A DNA stretch of 8,430 nt from Ramlibacter sp. GTDB lineage: Bacteria > Pseudomonadota > Gammaproteobacteria > Burkholderiales > Burkholderiaceae_C. The stretch spans positions 1-8,430 of the forward strand of contig JAMPXR010000094.1 of NCBI GenBank assembly GCA_023701085.1, given 5' to 3'. Below, one piece after another: positions 1 to 6,254 of this stretch. How positions within the stretch are numbered: the stretch's first letter is position 1; each line of letters begins with the position of its first letter. The position numbers and the translations under genes were made by a program. The notes beneath the pieces are model-generated. The model did not search any database and was not told the DNA's origin. It worked only from the letters and a program-made list of their open reading frames with translations.

Positions 1-1
1 C

Positions 2-319
2 CGCATCCTGGCGGTGTTCGAACCCCGCAGCAACACCATGAAGCTGGGCGCGATGAAGGCCCAGTTGCCCTGGAGCCTGGAGCAGGCCGACCTTTCGTTC
101 TGCCACGGCGGTGGCCTGGGCTGGGACGCGGCCGAAGCGCTGGCGCCCATGGGCGAAAGGGCACAGGTGGCCGGCACCATCGACGAGCTGGTGCGGCAGG
201 TCGCCGCCGCGGCGAAGCCGGGCGACCACATCCTTTGCATGAGCAACGGCGGCTTCGGCGACGTGCACGCCAAACTGCTGCGCGCCCTGGCAAGCCCGGT
301 GTCCTCCGGCGCGCGCTGA
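2..319 (+). CDS. mpl: UDP-N-acetylmuramate:L-Ala-gamma-D-Glu-meso-DAP ligase (Mpl), C-terminal part
   Basis: This is the last 105 codons of a gene that begins outside the window. The reading frame is open from base 2 to a TGA at 317-319, so the GTG at 14 is an internal valine codon and not a start. Mpl is a cytoplasmic Mur-ligase family enzyme that reattaches the recycled tripeptide L-Ala-gamma-D-Glu-meso-DAP to UDP-MurNAc, feeding peptidoglycan recycling. The visible part is the C-terminal Mur-ligase domain, with the segments FEPRSNTMKLGAMK near its start and HILCMSNGGFG near its end, both typical of Mpl. The catalytic and ATP-binding P-loop regions lie upstream and cannot be judged. It is the only + strand gene here and converges on the next gene, with 19 bases between the two stop codons. 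No terminator hairpin is visible in that gap. Confidence 0.93.
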   Translation, partial: RILAVFEPRSNTMKLGAMKAQLPWSLEQADLSFCHGGGLGWDAAEALAPMGERAQVAGTIDELVRQVAAAAKPGDHILCMSNGGFGDVHAKLLRALASPVSSGAR

Positions 320-338
320 CCGTGCCTTAAGTGGACAC

Positions 339-1436
339 TCAGTGGCGCAGGCCGCGCCGGGCGGCGTCATCCGCGGCCGCCCCGCGCGCTGGCTCCAGCT
401 GGACGGGCGCGGTGATGCCGAACTGGGTGCCTGCCGTGGCGCCGTGGCCGATGCGCGAGTCCATCTCCGGTCCGCACGAGGGCTGGCTGTCGGGCTGCGC
501 GTGCGCCGGCACGGCGGCCTTGGCGCTGGTGCTGGTGATGGAACCGGCGTAATAGAGGCACGCCAGGTCGTGCTCCATCTGGCGGGCGGTCAGGCCGGTG
601 CGCTGGCGCAGGGCCTCCAGCGTGCCCGGCTCGGTGGACAGCTCGCGCAGCAGCAGCATTTGCGAGTCGCGCAGCCAGCGCAAAGGCACGGCCGGCGCCT
701 GGCGATAGTAGATGGTCTGGGTGCGATAGCGTTCGGGCAGCACGTCCCGGTCGGTGCGTCCCACGTAAACCCAGGCCAGCTGGCCCGGCGTGCAATGGAA
801 AAAACTCTCCGGCAATCCGGCCGGGCCGCCCGCGCCGCCCGGCCGCTTGTCCCAGCGCGCCTCCCAGAGGTTCGCCGGATGCACGCCCGGCAGCAGCGCG
901 GCCTGGCCGTGCTGGAAATCCAGCACGGCCAGCAGCTTGCCCGAGTGAACGACGTGATAGATGCCTTTTCGCAGCGCCGCGCCGCTGCCGATGATCCGGG
1001 CGCCCAGCACGAACTGCGCGCGCACCAGCCACAGCCAGCGTTCGAATTGCATGAGCACCGCCTGGATGGCCGGCTCGGAAGAAGGATCGAATTTGCATGC
1101 CGGCTCGAAGTCCGTGCTGGCCAGCGGCGTGCCGAATGCGATCGGCCGGTCCACGTCGGCCAGATTCAGGTTCAGGGCATGCTCGGTCGGCAGACCGGCG
1201 GCGACTTTCAGGTTGCCGTCGGGCATGACGCGGACCCTGGCGCCGTTCACCCACCACGCGTCGGCATCGCCGAAGGCGCAGGCGCGCCAGCGAGGCTGGT
1301 TGCCCGGCCGCAGCAGCGAGGCCTCGAGAACCGCCCGCTGCTCGGGGGAAAAGCCGGTCATGCCCAGCCACAGGATGGGCTGCTCTTCCGCCGCAGCATC
1401 CGCAAGCGTCGCCAATGGGGTCCCTCGTTTTGTCAT
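339..1436 (-). CDS. Protein of unknown function, 365 aa, possible winged-helix segment near the C-terminus
   Basis: I do not recognise this family. The frame is open from a TAA at 1502-1500. I chose the ATG at 1436 because the only other in-frame start codon I favoured, a TTG at 1475, has its purine-rich GGGGAGG (1496-1490) about 14 bases away, too far for normal use; that choice would give 378 aa. With the 1436 start, residues 1-60 (containing ILWLGMTGFSPEQRAVLEASL) have an alpha/beta character loosely like a receiver fold, but I see no aspartate set to support phosphorylation. A middle part rich in Trp and aromatics follows (FERWLWLVRAQFVLGARII). Near residues 265-305 the pattern LLRELSTEPGTLEALRQRTGLTARQMEHDL resembles a winged helix, split here as LLRELSTEPG and the RQRTGLTARQMEHDL helix-turn-helix. 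The last 60 residues are Ala/Pro-rich and probably disordered. No signal peptide or membrane segment is evident. It lies 139 bases after aroG and may be co-transcribed with it. Confidence 0.75.
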   Translation of the reverse strand: MTKRGTPLATLADAAAEEQPILWLGMTGFSPEQRAVLEASLLRPGNQPRWRACAFGDADAWWVNGARVRVMPDGNLKVAAGLPTEHALNLNLADVDRPIAFGTPLASTDFEPACKFDPSSEPAIQAVLMQFERWLWLVRAQFVLGARIIGSGAALRKGIYHVVHSGKLLAVLDFQHGQAALLPGVHPANLWEARWDKRPGGAGGPAGLPESFFHCTPGQLAWVYVGRTDRDVLPERYRTQTIYYRQAPAVPLRWLRDSQMLLLRELSTEPGTLEALRQRTGLTARQMEHDLACLYYAGSITSTSAKAAVPAHAQPDSQPSCGPEMDSRIGHGATAGTQFGITAPVQLEPARGAAADDAARRGLRH

Positions 1437-1453
1437 GCCCCGTGACGCGGGGC
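1437..1453 (-). promoter_or_regulatory. Hairpin abutting the start codon of the 365-aa gene
   Basis: A perfect 6-bp inverted repeat (GCCCCG and CGGGGC, 5-base loop) ends at the base before the chosen ATG at 1436. In the transcript the GGGGC arm would be the only G-rich element close to that ATG, so the hairpin could hide a ribosome binding site. A 10-codon ORF in another frame (1465-1433, -) ends in an ATGA overlap with this ATG, which could allow translational coupling. The repeat is seen directly; any regulatory role is inference, and short GC palindromes are common in GC-rich DNA. Confidence 0.25.
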
Positions 1454-1575
1454 TGGACAGCTCATCTTGGAGCAATTCCCGGCGGCTGTCCTCCCCAATT
1501 TATGGGATGAGCTGGCGGCCCCGGGCCGCGCGCCCGCGTCGACATCGCTGCCGCGCCCAGACGGCCGGGCGGTGC

Positions 1576-2730
1576 TCACACCTTGTCGAGCGCGACGGGC
1601 TCTTTGTGGCGGGAACGCCGCGCCTTGACCGCCTCCGAGAGCCCTTCGAGCAGCTCCAGCGATTCGCCCCAGCCCAGGCAGGCGTCGGTGATGCTCTTGC
1701 CGTATTCCAGGTGGGCCGGATCGTCCCGGCCGGCGGCGAATTTCTGGGCACCGGGGTTCAGGTGGCTCTCTACCATCACGCCGAAGATGCTGTGCGAGCC
1801 GCGCGCGATCTGTCCCGCGACTTCACGCGCCACCTCGACCTGCCGGTCATGCTGCTTGTTGCTGTTGGCGTGGCTGCAATCGACCATGAGGGACGCGGGC
1901 AGCCGGGCCGCCTCCAGGTCCCGGCAGGCGACGGCCACGCTGGCCGCGTCGTAGTTGGGCGCCTTGCCGCCGCGCAGGATCACATGGCAGTCCTTGTTGC
2001 CGTTGGTCTGCACGACGGCAACCTGCCCGTTCTTGTGCACCGACAGGAAGTGATGGCCGCGCGCCGCCGCCTGGATGGCATCGGTGGCGATGCGTATGTT
2101 GCCGTCGGTGCCGTTCTTGAAGCCGATGGGCGCGGACAGGCCGGATGCGAGCTCTCGATGCACTTGGCTCTCGGTGGTGCGGGCCCCGATGGCGCCCCAG
2201 GAAATCAGGTCGCCGATGTACTGGGGCGAGATCACGTCCAGGAACTCACTGCCGGCGGGCAGCCCCAGCCGGTTGATCTCGATCAGCAGCTGGCGCGCGA
2301 TGCGCAGGCCCTCGTCGATGCGATAGCTCTCGTCCAGGTAAGGGTCGTTGATCAGCCCCTTCCAGCCCACCGTCGTGCGAGGCTTCTCGAAATAGACCCG
2401 CATCACGATTTCGAGCGCGCCCTTGAAGCGGGTGCGCGCCTCCTTCAGGCGCCGCGCGTAGTCCAGCGCCGCGCCCGGGTCATGGATCGAACAGGGCCCG
2501 ATGACCACCAGCAGCCGGTCGTCCCGGCGCGCCATGATGTGGTGGATGGCCCGGCGGGTGTCGGAGATCAGCGATTCGACGGCCGTGCCGCGGATCGGGA
2601 AGAATCGGATCAGGTGTTCGGGCGGAGGCAGCACGGTGATGTCCTTGATGCGCTGGTCGTCGGTCTGGCTGGTTCGGTCGACGGGACGCGCATACCAGGC
2701 ATCGCTGGCGGCGGCGGCTTTGGCATTCAT
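1576..2730 (-). CDS. aroG: 3-deoxy-7-phosphoheptulonate (DAHP) synthase, class I AroG type
   Basis: This cytoplasmic enzyme condenses phosphoenolpyruvate with erythrose 4-phosphate to make DAHP, the committed first step of the shikimate pathway to Phe, Tyr and Trp. The 384-residue protein is slightly longer than E. coli AroG (350). Landmarks in order are GPCSIHD (77-83, with metal-ligand Cys80), the substrate-binding GARTTESQVHRELASGLS region (182-199) followed by GFKNGTDG (203-210), DCSHANSNK (284-292, His287), VESHL (Glu321) and SITDACLGW (Asp349). All four expected metal ligands are therefore present. Pro158 and Ser177 fall where E. coli AroG has residues of its Phe feedback site, and the surrounding SWGAIGAR is AroG-like, so inhibition by Phe is likely but inferred. 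The ATG at 2730 is preferred over a TTG at 2754 because AGGAG stands 8 bases before it. An attenuator leader with an aromatic-rich peptide lies immediately upstream. Confidence 0.97.
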   Translation of the reverse strand: MNAKAAAASDAWYARPVDRTSQTDDQRIKDITVLPPPEHLIRFFPIRGTAVESLISDTRRAIHHIMARRDDRLLVVIGPCSIHDPGAALDYARRLKEARTRFKGALEIVMRVYFEKPRTTVGWKGLINDPYLDESYRIDEGLRIARQLLIEINRLGLPAGSEFLDVISPQYIGDLISWGAIGARTTESQVHRELASGLSAPIGFKNGTDGNIRIATDAIQAAARGHHFLSVHKNGQVAVVQTNGNKDCHVILRGGKAPNYDAASVAVACRDLEAARLPASLMVDCSHANSNKQHDRQVEVAREVAGQIARGSHSIFGVMVESHLNPGAQKFAAGRDDPAHLEYGKSITDACLGWGESLELLEGLSEAVKARRSRHKEPVALDKV

Positions 2731-2738
2731 TCGTGGTG

Positions 2739-2743
2739 CTCCT
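2739..2743 (-). promoter_or_regulatory. Ribosome binding site of aroG
   Basis: AGGAG, inside GAGAGGAG, lies 8 bases before the ATG at 2730. It decides the aroG start in favour of that ATG over the TTG at 2754, which has no comparable site and would begin inside the spacer after the terminator. Confidence 0.85.
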
Positions 2744-2768
2744 CTCGGGTTCAAAAAGTGCAGGGCAT

Positions 2769-2800
2769 AAAAAAACCGCCGGGGGTCCGGCGGTTTTTTT
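2769..2800 (-). terminator. Intrinsic terminator (attenuator) in the aroG leader
   Basis: A perfect 14-bp inverted repeat with a 4-base loop: on the - strand the arm AAAAAAACCGCCGG (2800-2787), the loop ACCC (2786-2783) and the arm CCGGCGGTTTTTTT (2782-2769). The 7-bp GC-rich core followed by seven T residues is a classic Rho-independent terminator. It lies 38 bases before the aroG ATG and after the promoter-proximal leader ORF. It therefore sits inside the aroG transcript and not behind another gene, where it would stop transcription before aroG unless disrupted. The element is symmetrical and could also act on + strand transcription, but no + strand gene here would use it. Confidence 0.9.
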
Positions 2801-2832
2801 GGGGAGTTCGTTCGCGTTTTTTCTGGGTACGC

Positions 2833-2904
2833 TCAGATCTCTCTACCGCCGGGGGCGCTGGAGAACCAGAAGTAGCCAAAAAAATACGCGCGAGTCGTAT
2901 GCAT
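2833..2904 (-). CDS. Aromatic-rich leader peptide of aroG (23 aa)
   Basis: This short ORF starts at the ATG 2904-2902 and stops at TGA 2835-2833. Residues 7-14 read YFFGYFWF: two Tyr, four Phe and one Trp among eight positions, flanked by MHTTRA before and SSAPGGREI after. Such runs of the end-product amino acids are the hallmark of attenuation leader peptides, as in E. coli pheL. It is followed by a terminator before aroG, whose product makes precursors of exactly these three amino acids. I infer that ribosomes stalling at Phe, Tyr or Trp codons when the charged tRNA is scarce allow read-through into aroG. There is no Shine-Dalgarno sequence before the ATG; a -10-like element ends 7 bases upstream, so translation may be leaderless. 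An overlapping 26-codon ORF in another frame (2923-2843) is the alternative, but its aromatic residues are more scattered. Confidence 0.8.
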   Translation of the reverse strand: MHTTRAYFFGYFWFSSAPGGREI

Positions 2905-2911
2905 GGAATGG

Positions 2912-2920
2912 AATGTAGCA
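2912..2920 (-). promoter_or_regulatory. Possible extended -10 promoter element of the aroG leader
   Basis: The - strand reads TGCTACATT: a TGn motif followed by TACATT, which matches four of six bases of TATAAT, including the critical first two and last. No convincing -35 stands at 16-18 bases; a CTGACC (2943-2938) is 20 bases away. The predicted transcription start falls at about 2905-2904, at or beside the leader-peptide ATG. The element lies in the 55-base gap after the stop of the upstream 184-aa gene, where a promoter for aroG would be expected. Confidence 0.45.
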
Positions 2921-2959
2921 CATCCGGCCCGGCACCCGGTCAGTGAGGTGGACTTCATC

Positions 2960-3514
2960 TCACGACCGCAGCTTCTTCCACCACTGGATGGCGCGCTCGA
3001 TGCGCGGCTCGTCGGCCGCGGGCGCCGCCGAGGGCGGGGACGGTTCGCGAGCCGTTCGCTCGTACATGTCGATCAGCAACATGCCCTCGCCCAGCGTGCG
3101 CCAGGCCACCAGTTCGAAGTCCTCGGCGCTCAGCGCGAGCTCGGCCTGGTCGGGCGCGCCCTCGAGCAGCCATTGGCCGATCAGGGCACGGAAATTGTTC
3201 AGCGCCTGCAGGTACGCCGCGTACTCGTACAGGCCGCGCCACGCCAGGTCCAGGTTGACCACCAGGGCGCGATGGCTGCGCAGCACGGTCAACAGGTCCA
3301 CCAGCAAGGGAGCGATGGCGCTGCGCCCGCGGTTGAGCCGCAGGCCGGGCACGATAGCTTCCACATGCGAGGCAAGCTGGGCCATGCTGTCGGAGAACTG
3401 CCGGCTGTCCTCGTCGGCCACCGATGCGCGCAGGAATTGCCCGAGTTCGCCGAAGGTGTGGATGCTCGGCAGGTGCGTGGTCGGATCGATGCTCAGGCGC
3501 GAATTCGAGGCCAT
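2960..3514 (-). CDS. Protein of unknown function, 184 aa
   Basis: I do not recognise this family. The protein looks soluble and mostly alpha-helical: no signal peptide, no membrane segment and no obvious catalytic motif. Residues about 15-140 are rich in Leu/Ala heptad-like stretches (for example FGELGQFLRASVADED and LLVDLLTVLRSHRALV). A Pro/Ala/Ser linker follows (PSPPSAAPAADEP, about 153-165), then a basic, Trp-containing tail ending WWKKLRS. I chose the ATG at 3514, preceded by GGTGA five bases upstream; a GTG at 3523 would add three residues. The gene starts 28 bases after the tldD stop, so it is very likely co-transcribed with tldD, and it ends 55 bases before the aroG leader ATG. Its coding character matches its neighbours, so I see no sign of recent transfer. 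Confidence 0.8.
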   Translation of the reverse strand: MASNSRLSIDPTTHLPSIHTFGELGQFLRASVADEDSRQFSDSMAQLASHVEAIVPGLRLNRGRSAIAPLLVDLLTVLRSHRALVVNLDLAWRGLYEYAAYLQALNNFRALIGQWLLEGAPDQAELALSAEDFELVAWRTLGEGMLLIDMYERTAREPSPPSAAPAADEPRIERAIQWWKKLRS

Positions 3515-3542
3515 GGGGTTCACCGGATCGCGCCGCCGCCGC

Positions 3543-5003
3543 TCAGGCCGTCCCGCCGACGGTCAGGCCGTCGATGCGCAGGGTCGGCTGCCCCACGCCC
3601 ACGGGCACGCTCTGGCCTTCCTTGCCGCAGGTGCCCACGCCGGTGTCCAGCCGCATGTCGTTGCCGATCATGGTGACACGCGTGAGCGCATCCGGGCCGT
3701 TGCCCACGATGGTCGCGCCCTTGACCGGGTACAGGATCTTGCCGTTCTCGACCCAGAACGCCTCGCTGGCGGAAAAAACGAACTTGCCGGACGTGATGTC
3801 GACCTGCCCGCCGCCAAAGTTCGTGGCGTAGAGGCCCTTTTTCACGCTCGCCAGGATTTCCCCGGGCACCCGGTCGCCGCCGAGCATGTAGGTGTTGGTC
3901 ATGCGCGGCATCGGGATGTGGGCGTAGCTTTCGCGCCGGCCGTTGCCGGTGGACTTGACACCCATCAGGCGCGCGTTCAGCGAGTCCTGGAGGTAAGCGC
4001 ACAGGATGCCGTCCTCGATCAGCACATTGCGCTGGCTGGGGTTGCCCTCGTCGTCCACGTTGAGCGAGCCGCGGCGGTCCGCGATCGTGCCGTCGTCCAG
4101 CACCGTGACGCCCTTGGCCGCCACGCGCCGGCCGATCCGGCCGGAGAAGGCGCTCGAGCCCTTGCGGTTGAAGTCGCCTTCGAGGCCGTGGCCGATCGCT
4201 TCGTGCAGCAGGATGCCCGGCCAGCCGGGGCCCAGCACCACGGTCATCTCCCCCGCCGGGGCGGGCCGTGAATCCAGGTTCGTCAGCGCGGCCCTGACGG
4301 CGTCGTCCACGTACGATTCGATGCGCTCGTCATCGAAGTAGGCCAGGCCGAAGCGCCCGCCGCCGCCGCCCGAGCCCACCTCGCGGCGCCCGTTCTGCTC
4401 CGCGATCACGGTGAGCGACAGCCGCACCAGCGGCCGCACGTCGGCGGCCAGCGTCCCGTCGGCGCGCGCGACCATGACCACGTCGTATTCGCTGGCCAGC
4501 CCGGCCATGACCTGCACCACGCGCGGATCCTTGGAGCGGGCGAGTTTTTCCGCGCGCTCCAGCAGACGCACCTTGGCCGTGCTGTCCAGCGTGGCGATGG
4601 GGTCCACGGCCCGGTACAGGGAACGGCCGCCGGCGATTTTCTTCGCCCCGACCTTGGCGCGGCCGGTGCGCGACGCGGCCGAGATGGTGCGCACGGTGCG
4701 GGCGGCGTCCAGCAGCGACGCTTCCGAAATATCGTCGGAATAGGCAAAGGCGGTTTTCTCGCCGCTCACGGCGCGCACGCCCACGCCCTGGTCGATGCTG
4801 AAGCTGCCGGTCTTGACGATGCCTTCTTCCAGGCTCCAGCCTTCGCTGCGCGTGTACTGGAAATACAGGTCCGCATCATCGACCCGGTGCGTGGCGATCT
4901 CGGCCAGCGCGCGCGCCAGGTGCGTTTCGTCCAGGCCGAACGGTTCGAGCAGGAGCCGCTGGGCCGTGGCCAGGCGCTCGAGAGTGGGTTCGCGGGAAAT
5001 CAT
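3543..5003 (-). CDS. tldD: Metalloprotease subunit TldD
   Basis: TldD pairs with TldE/PmbA to form a cytoplasmic zinc metalloprotease. In enterobacteria it matures microcin B17 and degrades the CcdA antitoxin; the housekeeping substrate elsewhere is unclear. The 486-residue protein has the usual family length (E. coli TldD 481). The HExxxH motif is at 267-272 (HEAIGH: His267, Glu268, His272), and the expected distant C-terminal cysteine ligand is Cys459 in DTGVGTCGKEG. The family-typical Gly-rich stretch precedes the active site (211-215), and AYSDD is at 87-91. No tldE/pmbA gene is in the window, so the partner must be encoded elsewhere. The ATG at 5003 has no Shine-Dalgarno sequence; instead TAGAAT lies 6 bases before it. 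The gene follows rodA by 83 bases and precedes the 184-aa gene by 28. Confidence 0.96.
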   Translation of the reverse strand: MISREPTLERLATAQRLLLEPFGLDETHLARALAEIATHRVDDADLYFQYTRSEGWSLEEGIVKTGSFSIDQGVGVRAVSGEKTAFAYSDDISEASLLDAARTVRTISAASRTGRAKVGAKKIAGGRSLYRAVDPIATLDSTAKVRLLERAEKLARSKDPRVVQVMAGLASEYDVVMVARADGTLAADVRPLVRLSLTVIAEQNGRREVGSGGGGGRFGLAYFDDERIESYVDDAVRAALTNLDSRPAPAGEMTVVLGPGWPGILLHEAIGHGLEGDFNRKGSSAFSGRIGRRVAAKGVTVLDDGTIADRRGSLNVDDEGNPSQRNVLIEDGILCAYLQDSLNARLMGVKSTGNGRRESYAHIPMPRMTNTYMLGGDRVPGEILASVKKGLYATNFGGGQVDITSGKFVFSASEAFWVENGKILYPVKGATIVGNGPDALTRVTMIGNDMRLDTGVGTCGKEGQSVPVGVGQPTLRIDGLTVGGTA

Positions 5004-5009
5004 CGGGGC

Positions 5010-5015
5010 ATTCTA
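5010..5015 (-). promoter_or_regulatory. Possible -10 element directly before tldD
   Basis: TAGAAT matches five of six bases of the sigma-70 -10 consensus, conspicuous in this GC-rich DNA, and ends 6 bases before the tldD ATG. A start of transcription 7 bases downstream would fall on the ATG itself, giving a leaderless mRNA, which would explain the missing ribosome binding site. No good -35 is visible at 16-18 bases, so this is tentative. Confidence 0.35.
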
Positions 5016-5086
5016 GACGCGCAGATCGGATCGCGCGGTCTTCCGGCCCCTGGCCCAATGTGGCGACCGGCCGCCGGCGCCCGGGT

Positions 5087-6241
5087 TCAGGACTGCACCA
5101 GCCGCCGGGCCTTGGCGATCGACATCAGGATGCCCAGGCCCATGCCCAAGGTAACCATGGCCGTGCCGCCGTAGCTGATGAACGGCAGAGGCACGCCCAC
5201 CACGGGCAGGATGCCGCTGACCATGCCCATGTTGACGAAGGCATAGGTGAAGAAAATCATGGTCACCGCACCGGCCAGCAGGCGCGAGAACACGGTGGAG
5301 GCTTCCAGCGCGATGGCCAGGGCGCGCAGGATCAGGAAGGCAAACGCGGCGATCAAGAGCAGGTTGCCCAGCAGGCCGAACTCCTCGGAAAAGGCGGCGA
5401 AAATGAAATCGGTGGTCCGCTCCGGGATGAATTCAAGATGGGTCTGGGTCCCCTGCATGAACCCCTTTCCGAACACCCCCCCCGAGCCGATGGCGATCAT
5501 GCCCTGGATGATGTGGAATCCCTTGCCCAGCGGATCCTTGCTGGGGTCCAGCAGCGTGCAGATGCGCTGCTGCTGGTAGTCGTGCAGCACCGGCCATCGC
5601 ACGCCCTCGGCGCAGACCTGCGACTCGAAGACGATCAGCAGCACGGCGGCCGTCAGGCCCAGCAGCACCGGCGGCAGGATCAGCTTCCACGACAGCCCCG
5701 CGAAAAAGATCACGGACAGCCCCGCCGCCAGCACCAGGATCGCCGTGCCCAGGTCGGGCTGCTTCACGATCAGCCCGACGGGAAGCGCCAGCAGCAGGCC
5801 CCCCACGATGAAGTCCAGCGGCCGCAACTGCCCCTCGCGCTTCTGGAACCACCAGGCCAGCATCATGGGTGTGGCGATCTTCAGGAGTTCGCTGGGCTGG
5901 ATCACGATGCCCAGGTCGATCCAGCGCCGCGCCCCCTTCTTGGTGATGCCGAAGATCATCACCGCCACCAGCAGGGCCACGCCCACCATGTAGAGCGGCA
6001 CGGCGAAACTCATGAGCCGCTGCGGCGGCACCTGGGCCACCACGAGCATCAGCGTGCCGGCGATCAGCATGTTGCGGCCGTGGTCGATGAAGCGCGTGCC
6101 GTGGTCGAACCCGGAGGAATACATCGTCACCAGGCCGGCGCAGGCCAGCAGCAGCACGGCGAAGGCAAGCGGCCCGTCGAAGCCCTGGAGCGTCGCCAGC
6201 GCGCGCCGGCTGAAGGGGATTTTTTCGAGGACCGCGGCCAT
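5087..6241 (-). CDS. rodA: Peptidoglycan glycosyltransferase RodA (elongasome SEDS protein)
   Basis: RodA is an inner-membrane SEDS-family enzyme that polymerises lipid II into glycan strands during side-wall growth and maintains rod shape with PBP2 and the Mre proteins. The 384-residue protein is near the family norm (E. coli 370) and strongly hydrophobic, with about ten membrane segments beginning near residue 24. Diagnostic motifs include KKGARRWIDLG (101-111), QPSELLKI (115-122), KQPDLGTAIL (160-169), IGSGGVFGKG (251-260), HLEFIPERTTDFIFAAFSEE (268-287) and GVPLPFISYGGT (349-360). Asp278 aligns with the catalytic aspartate. The start ATG at 6241 has only a GGGG close by. RodA is commonly encoded just after its partner mrdA (PBP2); here a sensor kinase gene ends 48 bases upstream instead. 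tldD follows after 83 bases. Confidence 0.96.
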   Translation of the reverse strand: MAAVLEKIPFSRRALATLQGFDGPLAFAVLLLACAGLVTMYSSGFDHGTRFIDHGRNMLIAGTLMLVVAQVPPQRLMSFAVPLYMVGVALLVAVMIFGITKKGARRWIDLGIVIQPSELLKIATPMMLAWWFQKREGQLRPLDFIVGGLLLALPVGLIVKQPDLGTAILVLAAGLSVIFFAGLSWKLILPPVLLGLTAAVLLIVFESQVCAEGVRWPVLHDYQQQRICTLLDPSKDPLGKGFHIIQGMIAIGSGGVFGKGFMQGTQTHLEFIPERTTDFIFAAFSEEFGLLGNLLLIAAFAFLILRALAIALEASTVFSRLLAGAVTMIFFTYAFVNMGMVSGILPVVGVPLPFISYGGTAMVTLGMGLGILMSIAKARRLVQS

Positions 6242-6248
6242 GGCCCCG

Positions 6249-6254
6249 ATTATC
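6249..6254 (-). promoter_or_regulatory. Possible -10 element directly before rodA
   Basis: GATAAT matches five of six bases of TATAAT and ends 7 bases before the rodA ATG, so transcription could begin at or next to the start codon. There is no recognisable -35 at the proper distance. It could equally be the TAA stop of a vestigial reading frame that ends here. Confidence 0.25.

Larger units (their letters stand above)
2769..2904 (-). promoter_or_regulatory. Ribosome-mediated attenuator controlling aroG
   Basis: The unit comprises the leader ORF, an antiterminator arm and the terminator. The segment CCCCCGGCGGT at 2855-2845, within the last codons of the leader ORF, is an exact copy of 2785-2775 in the terminator. 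Its CCGGCGGT (2852-2845) is perfectly complementary to ACCGCCGG (2794-2787) of the terminator's 5' arm, giving an 8-bp GC-rich antiterminator. A ribosome stalled on the aromatic codons (2886-2863) leaves this arm largely free, so the antiterminator forms and aroG is transcribed. A ribosome reaching the TGA at 2835 covers the arm, so the terminator forms. The sequence relations are seen directly; the mechanism follows the established trp/phe attenuation model and is inferred here. Confidence 0.78.

Noticed and set aside
1515..1529. GC palindrome (7-bp arms, one central base) downstream of aroG, considered as its terminator.
   Set aside because: The loop is too small for the full stem and no T-run follows on the - strand, so it does not meet the pattern of an intrinsic terminator.
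2728..2754. TTG at 2754 as the aroG start, adding eight residues.
   Set aside because: The ATG at 2730 has AGGAG at ideal spacing, and the TTG version would overlap that ribosome binding site.
2843..2923. Overlapping 26-codon ORF (- strand) starting at ATG 2923 with aromatics including a VFFWLLL stretch, as an alternative aroG leader peptide.
   Set aside because: It starts upstream of or inside the likely -10 element, has no ribosome binding site, and its aromatic residues are less concentrated than the YFFGYFWF run of the chosen frame. It stays possible if transcription begins further upstream.
961..2946. Open frame of 661 codons on the + strand across aroG.
   Set aside because: It is antisense to aroG and the leader, with low-complexity composition and no family motif.
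3543..3572. Direct repeat TCAGGCCGTC, twice 20 bases apart, at the 3' end of tldD.
   Set aside because: It is explained by the last codons of tldD and is too short to suggest a functional repeat.
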